Below, piece by piece: positions 17,516-26,804 of a stretch of 64,000 nucleotides of DNA. The stretch spans positions 62,001 to 126,000 of the forward strand of contig JAYRWY010000004.1 of the NCBI GenBank assembly GCA_041917755.1. The letters run 5' to 3'. A model generated the notes under the pieces. It made no database searches. It was not told the DNA's origin and saw only the letters and a list, made by a program, of their open reading frames with translations. Made by a program: the position numbers and the translations under genes. Source of the stretch: RGZA01 sp041917755. GTDB taxonomy: Bacteria > Pseudomonadota > Alphaproteobacteria > UBA9219 > RGZA01. Positions within the stretch are counted from its first letter, which is position 1. Every line of letters starts with the position of its first letter.

Positions 17516-18997
17516 ATGTCATCTCTACTCGAACTAACCCTCGCTCAGGCCCTTGATGGTTTGAAGACCAAGAAATTCACTGCAACCGAATTGACGCAGG
17601 AATACATCAAGGCCACTGAAACATGCCGCGGTCTTAATGCATATATTGTCGAAACGCCGGAACTTGCATTAAAGCAAGCCAAGGAATCCGATGCGCGTTA
17701 TGCTGCTGGCACCGCAAAGCCATTGGATGGTATGCCGCTAGGCATCAAGGATTTGTTTTGTACCGATAATGTGCAAACCACTGCAGGTAGCAACATCTTG
17801 CGTGGGTTTAAGCCGCAATATGAGTCAACTGTAACTAGTCAATTATTCCGCGATGGAGCGGTGATGCTGGGCAAGCTCAACCTCGATGAATTTGCGATGG
17901 GCTCGGCCAATATTACATCTGCCTATGGCAATGTGATTAACCCATGGAGTGGAAAAGACCCCGTGAACGCAGCACGTAAACTTGTGCCTGGTGGTTCAAG
18001 CGGTGGTTCTGCTGCTGCGGTGGCTGCTCGCTGCGCGATTGCGGCAACAGGTACAGATACGGGTGGTTCCATCCGTCAACCTGCGGCCTTTACCGGCATT
18101 ACAGGTATCAAGCCAACCTATGGGCGTTGTTCACGTTGGGGTATTGTGGCCTATGCATCATCCCTTGATCAAGCTGGCCCTATGACGCGCGATGTACGCG
18201 ATGCGGCCATCATGCTGCGCTCCATGGCGGGATATGATGCGAAGGATTCAACCTCGGTTAATCGCCCCGTGCCAAATTATCTGGAAGCGATTGAAGGCGG
18301 TATTGCGGGCCTTCGTATAGGTATTCCAAAAGAATATCGCGTGGATGGTATGCCAGCTGAAATCGAAAAGATGTGGCAGCAAGGCATTAAAATGCTTCAA
18401 GACGCTGGCGCTGAAATTGTTGATATCAGTTTGCCGCATACGAAATATGCTTTGGCAACGTACTACATCGTGGCAACGGCTGAATGTTCATCCAATCTTG
18501 CGCGTTATGATGGCGTGCGTTTTGGCCAACGTGAAATGGGCAAGAGTTTGAACGAGATGTATGAGAACACCCGCGCCAAAGGTTTTGGTGCAGAGGTGCG
18601 TCGTCGTATCATGCTGGGAACCTACGTGTTATCTGCTGGTTACTATGATGCGTATTACCTAAAGGGACAAAAAGTACGCAATTGCATTGCCCGCGACTTT
18701 GGTCAGGCATTTAAACAATGTGATGCAATCCTGACGCCTACTGCGCCTTCGGATGCTTTTGCAATTGGCGAGAAGCAGGATGACCCGATTAAAATGTGGC
18801 TGAACGACGTATTTACTGTGCCTGTTAATCTGGCGGGGCTGCCGGCTATGTCGCTTCCCGTGGGCCTTAGTGCCAATAACTTGCCGCTTGGTTTACAGGT
18901 GATTGGCCGGCCATTTGATGAGTCAACTGTATTGGGCATTGGCGCAGCATTGGAAGCTGCCGCTGGCTTCAAACACGTGCCACCATTTCACGCATAA
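17516..18997 (+). CDS. gatA: Asp-tRNA(Asn)/Glu-tRNA(Gln) amidotransferase subunit A
   Basis: 493 residues, an amidase-signature enzyme. The catalytic triad Lys78 (PLGIKDLF), cis-Ser161 (PGGSSGGSAAA) and Ser185 (DTGGSIRQPA) is intact. GatA releases ammonia from glutamine and channels it to GatB. SD AGGAAA lies upstream of the ATG. The presence of gatCAB implies that Gln-tRNA(Gln), and perhaps Asn-tRNA(Asn), is made by transamidation. Confidence 0.98.
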   Translation: MSSLLELTLAQALDGLKTKKFTATELTQEYIKATETCRGLNAYIVETPELALKQAKESDARYAAGTAKPLDGMPLGIKDLFCTDNVQTTAGSNILRGFKPQYESTVTSQLFRDGAVMLGKLNLDEFAMGSANITSAYGNVINPWSGKDPVNAARKLVPGGSSGGSAAAVAARCAIAATGTDTGGSIRQPAAFTGITGIKPTYGRCSRWGIVAYASSLDQAGPMTRDVRDAAIMLRSMAGYDAKDSTSVNRPVPNYLEAIEGGIAGLRIGIPKEYRVDGMPAEIEKMWQQGIKMLQDAGAEIVDISLPHTKYALATYYIVATAECSSNLARYDGVRFGQREMGKSLNEMYENTRAKGFGAEVRRRIMLGTYVLSAGYYDAYYLKGQKVRNCIARDFGQAFKQCDAILTPTAPSDAFAIGEKQDDPIKMWLNDVFTVPVNLAGLPAMSLPVGLSANNLPLGLQVIGRPFDESTVLGIGAALEAAAGFKHVPPFHA

Positions 18998-19015
18998 GAA
19001 TTTAGGAACACCACC

Positions 19016-20479
19016 ATGACTGCGAATAAGAATTTGATTAAAGGCGAAACAGGCGATTGGGAAATTGTGATTGGAATGGAAGTGCACGCACAGGTGCTTT
19101 CTGAATCCAAACTATTCTCTGGCGCTGCTACTGCATTCGGCGCGGAGCCGAACGCACAGGTTAGCTTTGTGGATGCCGCTATGCCAGGCATGTTGCCTGT
19201 GATAAATAAAAAATGCGTGGAACAAGCAGTGCGCACAGGATTTGGTATCAATGCGCAAATTAATCTGGTGTCGGTATTTGATCGCAAAAATTACTTCTAC
19301 GCCGATTTGCCAAGTGGTTATCAGATTAGCCAGTTTAAAGACCCGATTGTTGGCAAGGGCCAAATCGAACTGGATATGCCTGATGGTTCAACGCGCACCA
19401 TTGGCATTACCCGCCTGCATTTGGAACAAGATGCTGGTAAAAGTCTCCATGACCAAAACCCAACGGAATCCTATATCGATTTGAACCGTTCCGGTGTTGC
19501 CTTGATGGAAATCGTGTCTGAACCTGATTTGCGTTCAGCCGAAGAAGCAGGGCTTTATCTTAAAAAACTGCGCACCATTTTGCGTTACCTTGGCACCTGC
19601 GATGGTAACATGGACGAAGGCAGCATGCGCGCCGACGTAAACGTATCCGTGCGCAAGCCTGGTGGCCCGCTTGGCACGCGCTGCGAAATCAAGAACGTGA
19701 ACTCCATGCGCTTTGTGATGCAAGCTGTGGAGTACGAAGCTCGCCGCCAAATTGAAATCATTGAAGCGGGCGGGGTCATTAAACAAGAAACCCGTTTATT
19801 CGATAATGCCAAGGGCGAAACCCGTTCCATGCGCAGCAAGGAAGAAGCACATGATTACCGCTACTTCCCAGATCCTGATTTATTGCCGCTCATTTTGGAT
19901 GAAGCTTGGGTCAATCATATCCGCGCGACATTGCCGGAACTGCCAGATGACCGTAAAAAACGTTATATGGGTGATTTTGGCCTGACCCCCTATGATGCAG
20001 GCGTGTTGGTTGCCGAACGTGATACCGCCCTTTATTTTGAAGCCGCCGCCAAAGGCCGCGATGGCAAGATGGCTGCGAATTGGGTGATGGGTGAATTATT
20101 TGGCGCGCTGAATAAAGAAAATAAATCCATCACTGAAAGCCCGGTTTCGGCCGAAGCCTTGGGTGGATTACTCGATCTCATTCTCAACAACACTATTTCT
20201 GGCCGCACAGCTAAGGAAGTGTTTGAAGAAATGTACACAACCGGCAAAGCTGCCGCCAAAATCGTGGAAGAAAAAGGCCTGCAACAGGTCAGCGATGTCG
20301 GCGCATTGGAAAAGGCGATTGATGATGTGATTGCTCAAAACCCCGATAAAGTTACCGAATATCGCGGTGGTAAGGATAAGCTGTTTGGCTTCTTTGTGGG
20401 TCAGGTTATGAAAAATACCGGAGGTAAGGCAAACCCAGCACTGGTCAATGAGCTGTTGAAGAAGAAGCTCGCCGGCTAG
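19016..20479 (+). CDS. gatB: Asp-tRNA(Asn)/Glu-tRNA(Gln) amidotransferase subunit B
   Basis: 487 residues. The N-terminal cradle domain has WEIVIGMEVHAQVLSESKLF and the family signature DLNRSGVALMEIVSEPD; the C-terminal YqeY-like tail domain contacts tRNA (VMKNTGGKANPALVNELLKK). GatB phosphorylates the misacylated Glu or Asp on tRNA and adds ammonia from GatA. It is the last gene of the operon; its stop overlaps by four bases the 3' end of the convergent Sel1-repeat gene. Confidence 0.98.
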   Translation: MTANKNLIKGETGDWEIVIGMEVHAQVLSESKLFSGAATAFGAEPNAQVSFVDAAMPGMLPVINKKCVEQAVRTGFGINAQINLVSVFDRKNYFYADLPSGYQISQFKDPIVGKGQIELDMPDGSTRTIGITRLHLEQDAGKSLHDQNPTESYIDLNRSGVALMEIVSEPDLRSAEEAGLYLKKLRTILRYLGTCDGNMDEGSMRADVNVSVRKPGGPLGTRCEIKNVNSMRFVMQAVEYEARRQIEIIEAGGVIKQETRLFDNAKGETRSMRSKEEAHDYRYFPDPDLLPLILDEAWVNHIRATLPELPDDRKKRYMGDFGLTPYDAGVLVAERDTALYFEAAAKGRDGKMAANWVMGELFGALNKENKSITESPVSAEALGGLLDLILNNTISGRTAKEVFEEMYTTGKAAAKIVEEKGLQQVSDVGALEKAIDDVIAQNPDKVTEYRGGKDKLFGFFVGQVMKNTGGKANPALVNELLKKKLAG

Positions 20480-21525
20480 TTCTGTTGTTCAGCTTGTTGC
20501 AGTTGCTCGGGCGTCATGTGTGACTTCACATATTCCAAATCTTTAATGGCTTGGTCATAGCCCTGCTTGGCTGCACGATTAATCCAGATATAGGATTTAA
20601 TCCAGCTTTGCTCCACGCCATCTCTGCCATCACCATACATCACACCAAGGTAGTCTTGTGCCAAGGCGTAACCTTGGTCTGCAGATTGCCATATTAGCTG
20701 TGCCGCAACGGTTGGATTCTTTGGTGTGCCTAGCCCATTGAGATACATATAAGCAAGGTCATGTTGGGCAAGCGCATTGCCACGATTGACGGCTTTCTGA
20801 AATGATGCAATCGCTTTTTCATAATTAATTGATTTTCCTGTACCTGTAAAATATGCAAGGCCATCAATGAAGTCTGAATCCATGGATTCAGACTTAAAAC
20901 GAAGCAGGTAGGGTTTTTGAACATATTCATCGCGCACATATCCAGATGTTCTCCATGGGATATTTAAGTATCCGGATTTATAGATAATGGTTCCTATTGA
21001 TTGGTTGATTTGCACTCGATCATAAACGTCCTTCGAAACGCTGATGTTCTCATAAGTATCGAGTTCGAAAAATGAAAATATGCTAGGCGTGCAACTAGGG
21101 ATTTCCACGTGATATCGGGCGCCTCCTTTACCGTGACTTATGGTTTTATTGTTGATGGATTGTTTGCAAACGTGTTGCTCCGATTTATCCAGTAAGGCAT
21201 TGATGACGTAAGTTATACTGAGACAAAACAGGGCGACGCTTACGTAACTACACAGCTTTAAGATGTATCCTTTGGTGGTAGTCTCATATTCGGGCGGCAG
21301 GATGTGCGCCAGATTTTTATGTAATGCATGCCCAAGGGTAAGCCAAACAGGGCTCAACAGGATGGTAAGATAGAGAACTGTTTCATAGGTTCTAAGTGCA
21401 TGAAATAGCGCACTCATTACAGCAAATAGACAAACAGAGATAAAAATCAATAAAGATGCAAGCCCATTGATCCTCTGGTCAGTCCTTATTCTATATGTGG
21501 GTTGCGGAGTTGGTGCGTTTGTCAT
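20476..21525 (-). CDS. Membrane protein with C-terminal Sel1 repeats
   Basis: 349 residues from the ATG at 21525; an upstream extension would run into a terminator hairpin. Three hydrophobic segments occupy the first 120 residues or so, then a soluble region with a CKQS...IPSC cysteine pair, then about three Sel1-like repeats (for example ALAQHDLAYMYLNGLGTPKN and YALAQDYLGVMYGDGRDG). Sel1 repeats form superhelices for protein contacts. The partner and role are unknown. It sits tail-to-tail with gatB and downstream of a small ORF that has its own terminator. Confidence 0.75.
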   Translation of the reverse strand: MTNAPTPQPTYRIRTDQRINGLASLLIFISVCLFAVMSALFHALRTYETVLYLTILLSPVWLTLGHALHKNLAHILPPEYETTTKGYILKLCSYVSVALFCLSITYVINALLDKSEQHVCKQSINNKTISHGKGGARYHVEIPSCTPSIFSFFELDTYENISVSKDVYDRVQINQSIGTIIYKSGYLNIPWRTSGYVRDEYVQKPYLLRFKSESMDSDFIDGLAYFTGTGKSINYEKAIASFQKAVNRGNALAQHDLAYMYLNGLGTPKNPTVAAQLIWQSADQGYALAQDYLGVMYGDGRDGVEQSWIKSYIWINRAAKQGYDQAIKDLEYVKSHMTPEQLQQAEQQN

Positions 21526-21552
21526 ATCGGGGTTCAGTATGGTGCAGCTCAT

Positions 21553-21581
21553 AAAAAAAGCCAACTTTCGTTGGCTTTTTT
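21553..21581 (-). terminator. Terminator of the small ORF at 21.6 kb (could act in both directions)
   Basis: GCCAAC (21560-21565) and GTTGGC (21570-21575) with a TTTC loop are flanked by an A-run on the left (21553-21559) and a T-run on the right. Read on the minus strand it ends in TTTTTTT and lies 27 bases after the stop of the small ORF at 21608-21847. Confidence 0.85.
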
Positions 21582-21607
21582 CTGTAACTCAGAACTGGAA
21601 TAATCGG

Positions 21608-21847
21608 TTATGCGTAGCTTCCGGCGCTTTCTTGGAAGATGCGGCGGCGGCGACCACGACGTGGTACCTCGCCTAGGGCTTCGTCATCGTTACCGGCGCT
21701 ACCGCCAGTAAGGGCTGAGAGTTCGCACATTGCTTTTTGCAATGCTACCTTTTCGCGTAAATCGTCTCTGTCTTGCACAGTCATGCAGCTCAGTTTGATT
21801 TCAATTAAGTCAATTAATGACGATACTGTTTGTCGTGAGAGGGACAT
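21608..21847 (-). CDS. Small hypothetical protein, Arg-rich near the C-terminus
   Basis: 79 residues from the ATG at 21847, which has AAGGTG eight bases upstream; an in-frame ATG 18 bases earlier lacks this. The N-terminal half is helical (SSLIDLIEIKLSCMTVQDRD), followed by a Ser/Gly/Asn/Glu stretch and a basic cluster RRGRRRR. I do not recognise a family. A good Shine-Dalgarno, its own terminator and an upstream inverted repeat support a real gene. The basic tail could contact nucleic acid, but that is a guess. Confidence 0.6.
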   Translation of the reverse strand: MSLSRQTVSSLIDLIEIKLSCMTVQDRDDLREKVALQKAMCELSALTGGSAGNDDEALGEVPRRGRRRRIFQESAGSYA

Positions 21848-22277
21848 AGCCGCACCTTTTCCCATAAATGTTGAAAATCGTTTTCGTGTTCAGCGAATGA
21901 CATAGTTTTGCCAGAAATAAGTAAAAACTATGCTAAGTTTGAACTAAATTTCCGTAAAAAATCATTCAAAATCATATAGTTAATGGTTTGCTAACCAGCT
22001 AAGCCATTGAGTTGTATGTGTGGTCATTTCAGGCACGGATTAATAGCAAAATTTTTTTCAAAATTTTTTGTGCGCCGTAGTTAAATCATCTGGATATTTA
22101 GTTGGGCAAAGAATCATCCGATCATTCCGGATTGGTGAAAAATCTAGATATAGGTGTGCATAGCCCTGCGTGGGATTGTTAAACATTTAGTAGTATCTAG
22201 AGTCATAAACTCTTAACACAGGGGTGACCTTTCACTCTGATTTCATTCTGTTTTTCTGCTCTTTGTGATGAATCCTC
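21848..22277. other. Intergenic region upstream of the che operon and the small ORF
   Basis: 430 bases without a supported gene. It holds the Shine-Dalgarno of the minus-strand small ORF, an inverted repeat at 21901-21932, a 12-base near-identical tandem repeat (CAAAATTTTTTT then CAAAATTTTTTG, 22047-22070) that would bend DNA, and two TCTAGA hexamers (about 22143 and 22196). Promoters for both flanking units must be here, but I cannot assign -35/-10 elements with confidence. Confidence 0.6.
21901..21932. promoter_or_regulatory. 9-bp inverted repeat upstream of the small ORF
   Basis: CATAGTTTT (21901-21909) and AAAACTATG (21924-21932) are perfect inverted arms separated by 14 bases. They lie 54 bases upstream of the small minus-strand ORF and about 350 bases upstream of the che operon. 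The arms and spacing suit a dimeric regulator; no regulator can be named. Confidence 0.4.
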
Positions 22278-22547
22278 ATGACCGCTCTTGTTGCCCAGTT
22301 TGATAGCATCGCGGCAGTTCAATTTTTTGATACTGCGCGTGAATGGCCATTATCAGAAGACGTAACTCTTGATGCGGGCGAGGTAAAACACATCACAACC
22401 TTGGCAGTACAAACCCTATTGGCGCTGGATAATTCATTGCGACAAAACGGGCACAAATTATTTGTGATTAACCCTTCACACGATTTTACTGAAACGCTTA
22501 CGGATATGGGGCTTGCCGACGTACTTAAGCGGTGGAGTAAGGAGTGA
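22278..22547 (+). CDS. STAS-domain protein at the head of the chemotaxis operon
   Basis: 89 residues with a STAS-like pattern: a central DVTLDAGEVKHITTLAVQTLLALD and a later LFVINPSHDFTETLTDMGLADVL, as in MlaB/SpoIIAA-like proteins. Small STAS proteins are often the first gene of che operons in proteobacteria. The usual phosphorylated serine of anti-anti-sigma factors is not evident (Thr residues occupy that loop). Its stop overlaps the cheY start (GTGA), so translation is coupled. Confidence 0.75.
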   Translation: MTALVAQFDSIAAVQFFDTAREWPLSEDVTLDAGEVKHITTLAVQTLLALDNSLRQNGHKLFVINPSHDFTETLTDMGLADVLKRWSKE

Positions 22548-22909
22548 GTAAGACGGTTTTAACGGTCGATGACTCTAAAACGATGCGCGATATGGTCGCC
22601 TTTACCTTGAAACAGGCCGGCTATGATGTGAAGCAAGCGTTTGACGGTCAAAATGCACTGGATGTTCTTGGAGGTGAAAAGGTCGATTGTATCGTAACGG
22701 ATTTGAATATGCCGGTGATGGACGGATTAGAGCTGATTAGACAACTTCGCCAACACCCCGTGCACAAGGTTACGCCGATTTTGATGCTGACGACAGAAAG
22801 TGACGACACAAAGAAACGAGCCGGCAGAGATGCTGGCGCAACCGGATGGCTCACCAAGCCATTCAATTCGGATAAGCTGATTAATACGATTAAAAAAGTA
22901 ATTATGTAA
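22544..22909 (+). CDS. cheY: Chemotaxis response regulator CheY
   Basis: 121 residues, a lone receiver domain. The acidic pair is in LTVDDSKTMR (Asp9-Asp10), phospho-acceptor Asp53 in IVTDLNMPVMDGLEL, Thr in LMLTTESDDTKK and Lys in WLTKPFNSDKL. CheY-P binds the flagellar switch. It starts with GTG overlapping the STAS stop; GGAG lies upstream. It sits between the STAS gene and cheA. Confidence 0.93.
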   Translation: MSKTVLTVDDSKTMRDMVAFTLKQAGYDVKQAFDGQNALDVLGGEKVDCIVTDLNMPVMDGLELIRQLRQHPVHKVTPILMLTTESDDTKKRAGRDAGATGWLTKPFNSDKLINTIKKVIM

Positions 22910-22934
22910 TTCTCTAAAGCTAGAGTGATGCGCC

Positions 22935-25004
22935 GTGGATGATCAATTAGAAGACTTTAAAAAAACATTCTTCGAGGAATCGACAGACTTGCTCAGCATG
23001 GCTGAGATGCATCTGATGGATTTGTCGATTACAGAACCTAGTGCAGAAAGCCTTGGCGCTATTTTCCGTTCTGTTCACTCCATTAAAGGCGGCGCAGGAG
23101 CGTTTGGCTTTGAGCGCCTTGTAAAGTTTACCCACAGTTTTGAAAGCGTGCTGGATGCCTTGCGCAGCGGTAAAATTTCAATTGATAAATCACGCCATGA
23201 TTTGTTGATGAAAGGCTTCGACGTTGTGTCGGATCTTGTGCGCGAAGCCAAAGGTGATGTGCAATTACCTAGTGACCGTGAATCACAGGTATTGGCCGGG
23301 TTAAACGAATGGTATCCACAAGAAGGCGGCGGCAGCGCGCCAAAAGTTCTTGCTCCAACCCAAGCCAAGAAAAAGCAAACCTATATTGTCCGGTTCAAGC
23401 CGCTGCGTACCCTTTATGCTAAAGCAAACGAGCCGTTGCTGATATTGCGACAAATTAAGAACCTTGGTAAGGCTATGATTGCCTGCACCACTGGCGGCGT
23501 ACCAACGCTTGACCGTATGGACCCAGAAGAAGCTTATATCGGCTGGATCATTCAAATTGAAACCGATATCGGTGAAGCCGCTTTAATGGAAGTCTTCGAG
23601 TTTGTGGATGTTGACTCAGAGCTATCCATTCAATTGCAGCCTGAAGGCCCGCAAACCCTCAATCATTCACCATTTGAATCCGCACCTGCAGAAGGTCACG
23701 AAGAAGTTCCCAAGGCCACAGAAGCCAAGGTTGCTGTGGTATCGCCGGCTGCACACCCTGAAAAGGCAGGCGGCGATAAAGGCGGCGGCGATAAAGGCGC
23801 AGCAGCCGTAACATCCATTCGTGTTGATCTGGATAAAATTGACCGTCTGGTGAATATGGTCGGCGAAATTGTGATTACGCAAGCCATGGTTGCCGAACAG
23901 CTCAGCCAATTGAATATCGGTAACAAGAATTTACTGAACGGTCTTGAATCGATGCAGCAACACACGCGTGAGCTGCAAGATAGCGTCATGTCCATCCGTG
24001 CACAGCCCGTTAAATCGGTATTCCAACGTATGCCACGCCTGGTACGTGAGCTTGCAAGCTCACTGAATAAAGATGTGCGTTTGGTTACATCGGGTGAAAA
24101 TACCGAAGTGGATAAGACCGTTATTGAACAATTAAGTGATCCATTAACGCACATGATCCGCAATTCGGTAGATCATGGCATTGAAATGCCCGACAAGCGT
24201 GAAGCCGCTGGCAAGCCACGTGAAGGCACTATTCACCTTTCTGCCGAGCATCGTTCTGGCCGCATCGTCATTCAAATTGTTGATGATGGGGGCGGCATCA
24301 ACCGCGAGCGCGTTAAACAGAAATGCATTGAAAAGGGTCTTATCAATCCTGATGCACAGCTTACCGATGAGGAAATTGATAACTTCATTTTCCTTCCTGG
24401 TTTTTCAACCGCCGAAAAAGTATCTAATGTGTCTGGTCGCGGTGTCGGCATGGACGTCGTAAAGAAAAATATTCAGGCGCTCGGTGGCCGCGTCAATGTC
24501 ATCAATAAGCCCGGCCAAGGTTCGCGCTTTGTATTGTCATTGCCGCTTACGCTCGCAGTTCTCGACGGCATGGTTGTGACAGTAGGGCAGGAACGATACG
24601 TGTTGCCGCTTACCAGCATTATTGAACTATTGCGTCCAACCCCTGAAATGATTTCCAAGCTGGTGACGCATGGCGACCTTATTCACATTCGCGGTGAATA
24701 TATCCGCCTGCTGTATGTGCATAAGATATTCAATATTCAAGATGCCGTGACCAAGCCAACCGATGCGCTCGTTGTATTGGTCGAAGTCGATGGAGGTCAG
24801 AAAGTTGGTCTCGTGGTAGACGAGGTTATCGGTCAGCAGCAAGTCGTGATCAAGAGCCTTGAGTCGAATTACCGCCAGATTGATGGCGTATCCGCGGCAA
24901 CCATCTTGGGTGATGGCCGTGTTGCCCTTATTCTTGATGTGATTGGCTTGCGACAAATCATGTTAGATAAATCAACCACAACCCCGACACTGCAATCAGC
25001 CTAG
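22935..25004 (+). CDS. cheA: Chemotaxis histidine kinase CheA
   Basis: 689 residues. Domains in order: Hpt with phospho-acceptor His48 (FRSVHSIKGGAGAFGFE), a middle P2-like region (about 150-240), a Pro/Ala/Gly/Lys linker with a GGDKGGGDKG repeat, the P3 dimerisation helices, the HATPase domain (RNSVDHGIEMPDKREAAGKP, DDGGGINRERV, GRGVGMDVV) and a C-terminal CheW-like domain. The start is GTG at 22935; nearby ATGs are out of frame. It couples chemoreceptors to CheY and CheB. It is followed 16 bases later by cheW. Confidence 0.97.
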   Translation: MDDQLEDFKKTFFEESTDLLSMAEMHLMDLSITEPSAESLGAIFRSVHSIKGGAGAFGFERLVKFTHSFESVLDALRSGKISIDKSRHDLLMKGFDVVSDLVREAKGDVQLPSDRESQVLAGLNEWYPQEGGGSAPKVLAPTQAKKKQTYIVRFKPLRTLYAKANEPLLILRQIKNLGKAMIACTTGGVPTLDRMDPEEAYIGWIIQIETDIGEAALMEVFEFVDVDSELSIQLQPEGPQTLNHSPFESAPAEGHEEVPKATEAKVAVVSPAAHPEKAGGDKGGGDKGAAAVTSIRVDLDKIDRLVNMVGEIVITQAMVAEQLSQLNIGNKNLLNGLESMQQHTRELQDSVMSIRAQPVKSVFQRMPRLVRELASSLNKDVRLVTSGENTEVDKTVIEQLSDPLTHMIRNSVDHGIEMPDKREAAGKPREGTIHLSAEHRSGRIVIQIVDDGGGINRERVKQKCIEKGLINPDAQLTDEEIDNFIFLPGFSTAEKVSNVSGRGVGMDVVKKNIQALGGRVNVINKPGQGSRFVLSLPLTLAVLDGMVVTVGQERYVLPLTSIIELLRPTPEMISKLVTHGDLIHIRGEYIRLLYVHKIFNIQDAVTKPTDALVVLVEVDGGQKVGLVVDEVIGQQQVVIKSLESNYRQIDGVSAATILGDGRVALILDVIGLRQIMLDKSTTTPTLQSA

Positions 25005-25020
25005 TAATACGGAGAAACCC

Positions 25021-25536
25021 ATGACAAATACACCTGCACGAATTGGCGATGATGGTAAGGGCGATGAGCACTTGGCTAATTTGCAATTCATCACCTTCCG
25101 TATTGGCAAGGAAGAATACGGCGTAGACATTATGGCTGTACGTGAAATTAAAGGTTGGGCTCCTGCTACCCGCCTTCCAAATTCGCCGCATTATGTGCGC
25201 GGGGTTATGAACCTGCGTGGCTTAATGGTGCCCATTTATGATTTACGCGCCAGATTTGGTGGCGGTGAAACCGAAATTACCCGCACTCATGTCATCATTA
25301 TCGTAAAAGTTGGAGAACGTGTATTCGGTGTCCTCGTTGATGGTGTATCGGATATCCTGACTATTCCTGAAAACGAAATTAAGCCAGCCCCGGAAATGGA
25401 TTCAACCGTGGATAGTGCTTATCTGCGCGGCCTTGTTACCATCAAAGACCGTATGGTCGCCTTGCTTGTGTTGGATAAATTATTCACCTCAAGCGAAGTT
25501 GACGAGACAAAGCTTATTGCAAGTAGTGGTGCATAA
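25021..25536 (+). CDS. cheW: Chemotaxis coupling protein CheW
   Basis: 171 residues. The CheW fold is clear: QFITFRIGKEEYGVDIMAVR, the conserved VMNLRGLMVPIYDLRARFG and GVLVDGVSDILTIPENEI. It bridges chemoreceptors and CheA. SD GGAGAAA precedes the ATG. The 115-base gap to cheB contains nothing else recognisable. Confidence 0.96.
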   Translation: MTNTPARIGDDGKGDEHLANLQFITFRIGKEEYGVDIMAVREIKGWAPATRLPNSPHYVRGVMNLRGLMVPIYDLRARFGGGETEITRTHVIIIVKVGERVFGVLVDGVSDILTIPENEIKPAPEMDSTVDSAYLRGLVTIKDRMVALLVLDKLFTSSEVDETKLIASSGA

Positions 25537-25651
25537 TTATTGCTGCTGATTTGATCTTCAATTCGCTTGTGTTGAACCGTTGGCCATGCCAGTCTTTGGC
25601 GAATGAAGCGGCTTACTTACAAACCTGTATTTCAAATCATGATGGCTACGC

Positions 25652-26716
25652 ATGAGCGGTAATCCCATCAAAGTTATCGTAGTGGATGATAGCGCCTTGA
25701 TGCGCCAGATTTTAACAGAAATGTTGAATGGCGCAGATGATATCAAAGTAATTGCCACTGCACCTGATCCCATCGTCGCCCGTGAACTCATCAAGGAACA
25801 CAACCCGAATGTGGTAACGCTTGATGTGGAAATGCCCAAAATGGATGGGCTTGTTTTCCTTGAACGCATCATGACGCTTCGTCCCATGCCGGTCATTATG
25901 GTGTCCTCACTTACTTCGCAGGGCGCAGAATCGACACTGCGCGCGTTGGAGCTCGGCGCAGTTGATTATGTAACCAAACCAACCACAGACTTACTAAAAG
26001 GAATGCAAGGATTAGCAGACGAACTGCGTACCAAAGTACGCATTGCTGCCAAGGCAAAGCTTCGTCCCTATGTTATTCAATCACGGCAAACCTATGATAA
26101 GAAGGCAGCTCCTGTTGTCAGTGCTGCTTTGCCAATCGATAAAATCATTGCAATCGGTGCCTCTACAGGCGGTGTGGAAGCCATCACAGAGGTATTGAGT
26201 GGTCTACCACCAGAATCCCCACCCATTATTATTACCCAGCATATGCCGGAAAAATTCACCGCATCTTTCGCACAGCGTCTCAATACAGTTACTCCCTTGC
26301 GCGTATCCGAAGCCAAAGATGGCGAACGCCTATCCCCTGGCCATGCCTATATAGCACCAGGCGGTTATCATCTTGAATTAGCAAAAGTTGCCGGAAGCTA
26401 TCATTGTAAAGTTCATCAAGAACCCGCTGTCTCAGGGCACCGCCCATCGGTAGATGTGTTGTTCCGCTCTGTTGCCAAGGTTGCTGGCCGTCAAGCTGTT
26501 GGTGTGATATTGACCGGTATGGGCCGTGATGGCGCTGAAGGATTATTGGCCATGCGCAAGGCTGGTGCGCAGACCATCGGTCAGGATGAGCACAGCTGCG
26601 TTGTCTATGGTATGCCAAAAGCTGCCTTTGATTTGGGCGCGGTAGAAACGCAAGTAGCGCTAAAAGACGTTAATAAGCAGCTTATCAAGCTCCTCAAGTT
26701 GGGCGCGGCTTCCTGA
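25652..26716 (+). CDS. cheB: Protein-glutamate methylesterase/response regulator CheB
   Basis: 354 residues. An N-terminal receiver with Asp58 (VVTLDVEMPKMDGLVF) is followed by a methylesterase domain with the triad Ser171 (IGASTGGVEA), His197 (TQHMPEKFT) and Asp293 (GMGRDGAEG). CheB demethylates and deamidates chemoreceptors for adaptation. No cheR methyltransferase gene is adjacent, which is unusual for an operon carrying cheB. It is the last gene before the tRNA. Confidence 0.96.
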   Translation: MSGNPIKVIVVDDSALMRQILTEMLNGADDIKVIATAPDPIVARELIKEHNPNVVTLDVEMPKMDGLVFLERIMTLRPMPVIMVSSLTSQGAESTLRALELGAVDYVTKPTTDLLKGMQGLADELRTKVRIAAKAKLRPYVIQSRQTYDKKAAPVVSAALPIDKIIAIGASTGGVEAITEVLSGLPPESPPIIITQHMPEKFTASFAQRLNTVTPLRVSEAKDGERLSPGHAYIAPGGYHLELAKVAGSYHCKVHQEPAVSGHRPSVDVLFRSVAKVAGRQAVGVILTGMGRDGAEGLLAMRKAGAQTIGQDEHSCVVYGMPKAAFDLGAVETQVALKDVNKQLIKLLKLGAAS

Positions 26717-26804
26717 TATTTTGGGTGCATTTACGGCTAAATATGTGTTTTATTCCGCCCCTTGTGTTTAGGTGGGTGGCTTGCTAAAAAACAGCTTCTA
26801 AAGC

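Noticed and set aside
22047..22070. CAAAATTTTTT tandem repeat as a mobile-element or CRISPR remnant
   Set aside because: Only two 12-base copies with no spacers or flanking genes; more likely curved promoter-region DNA.
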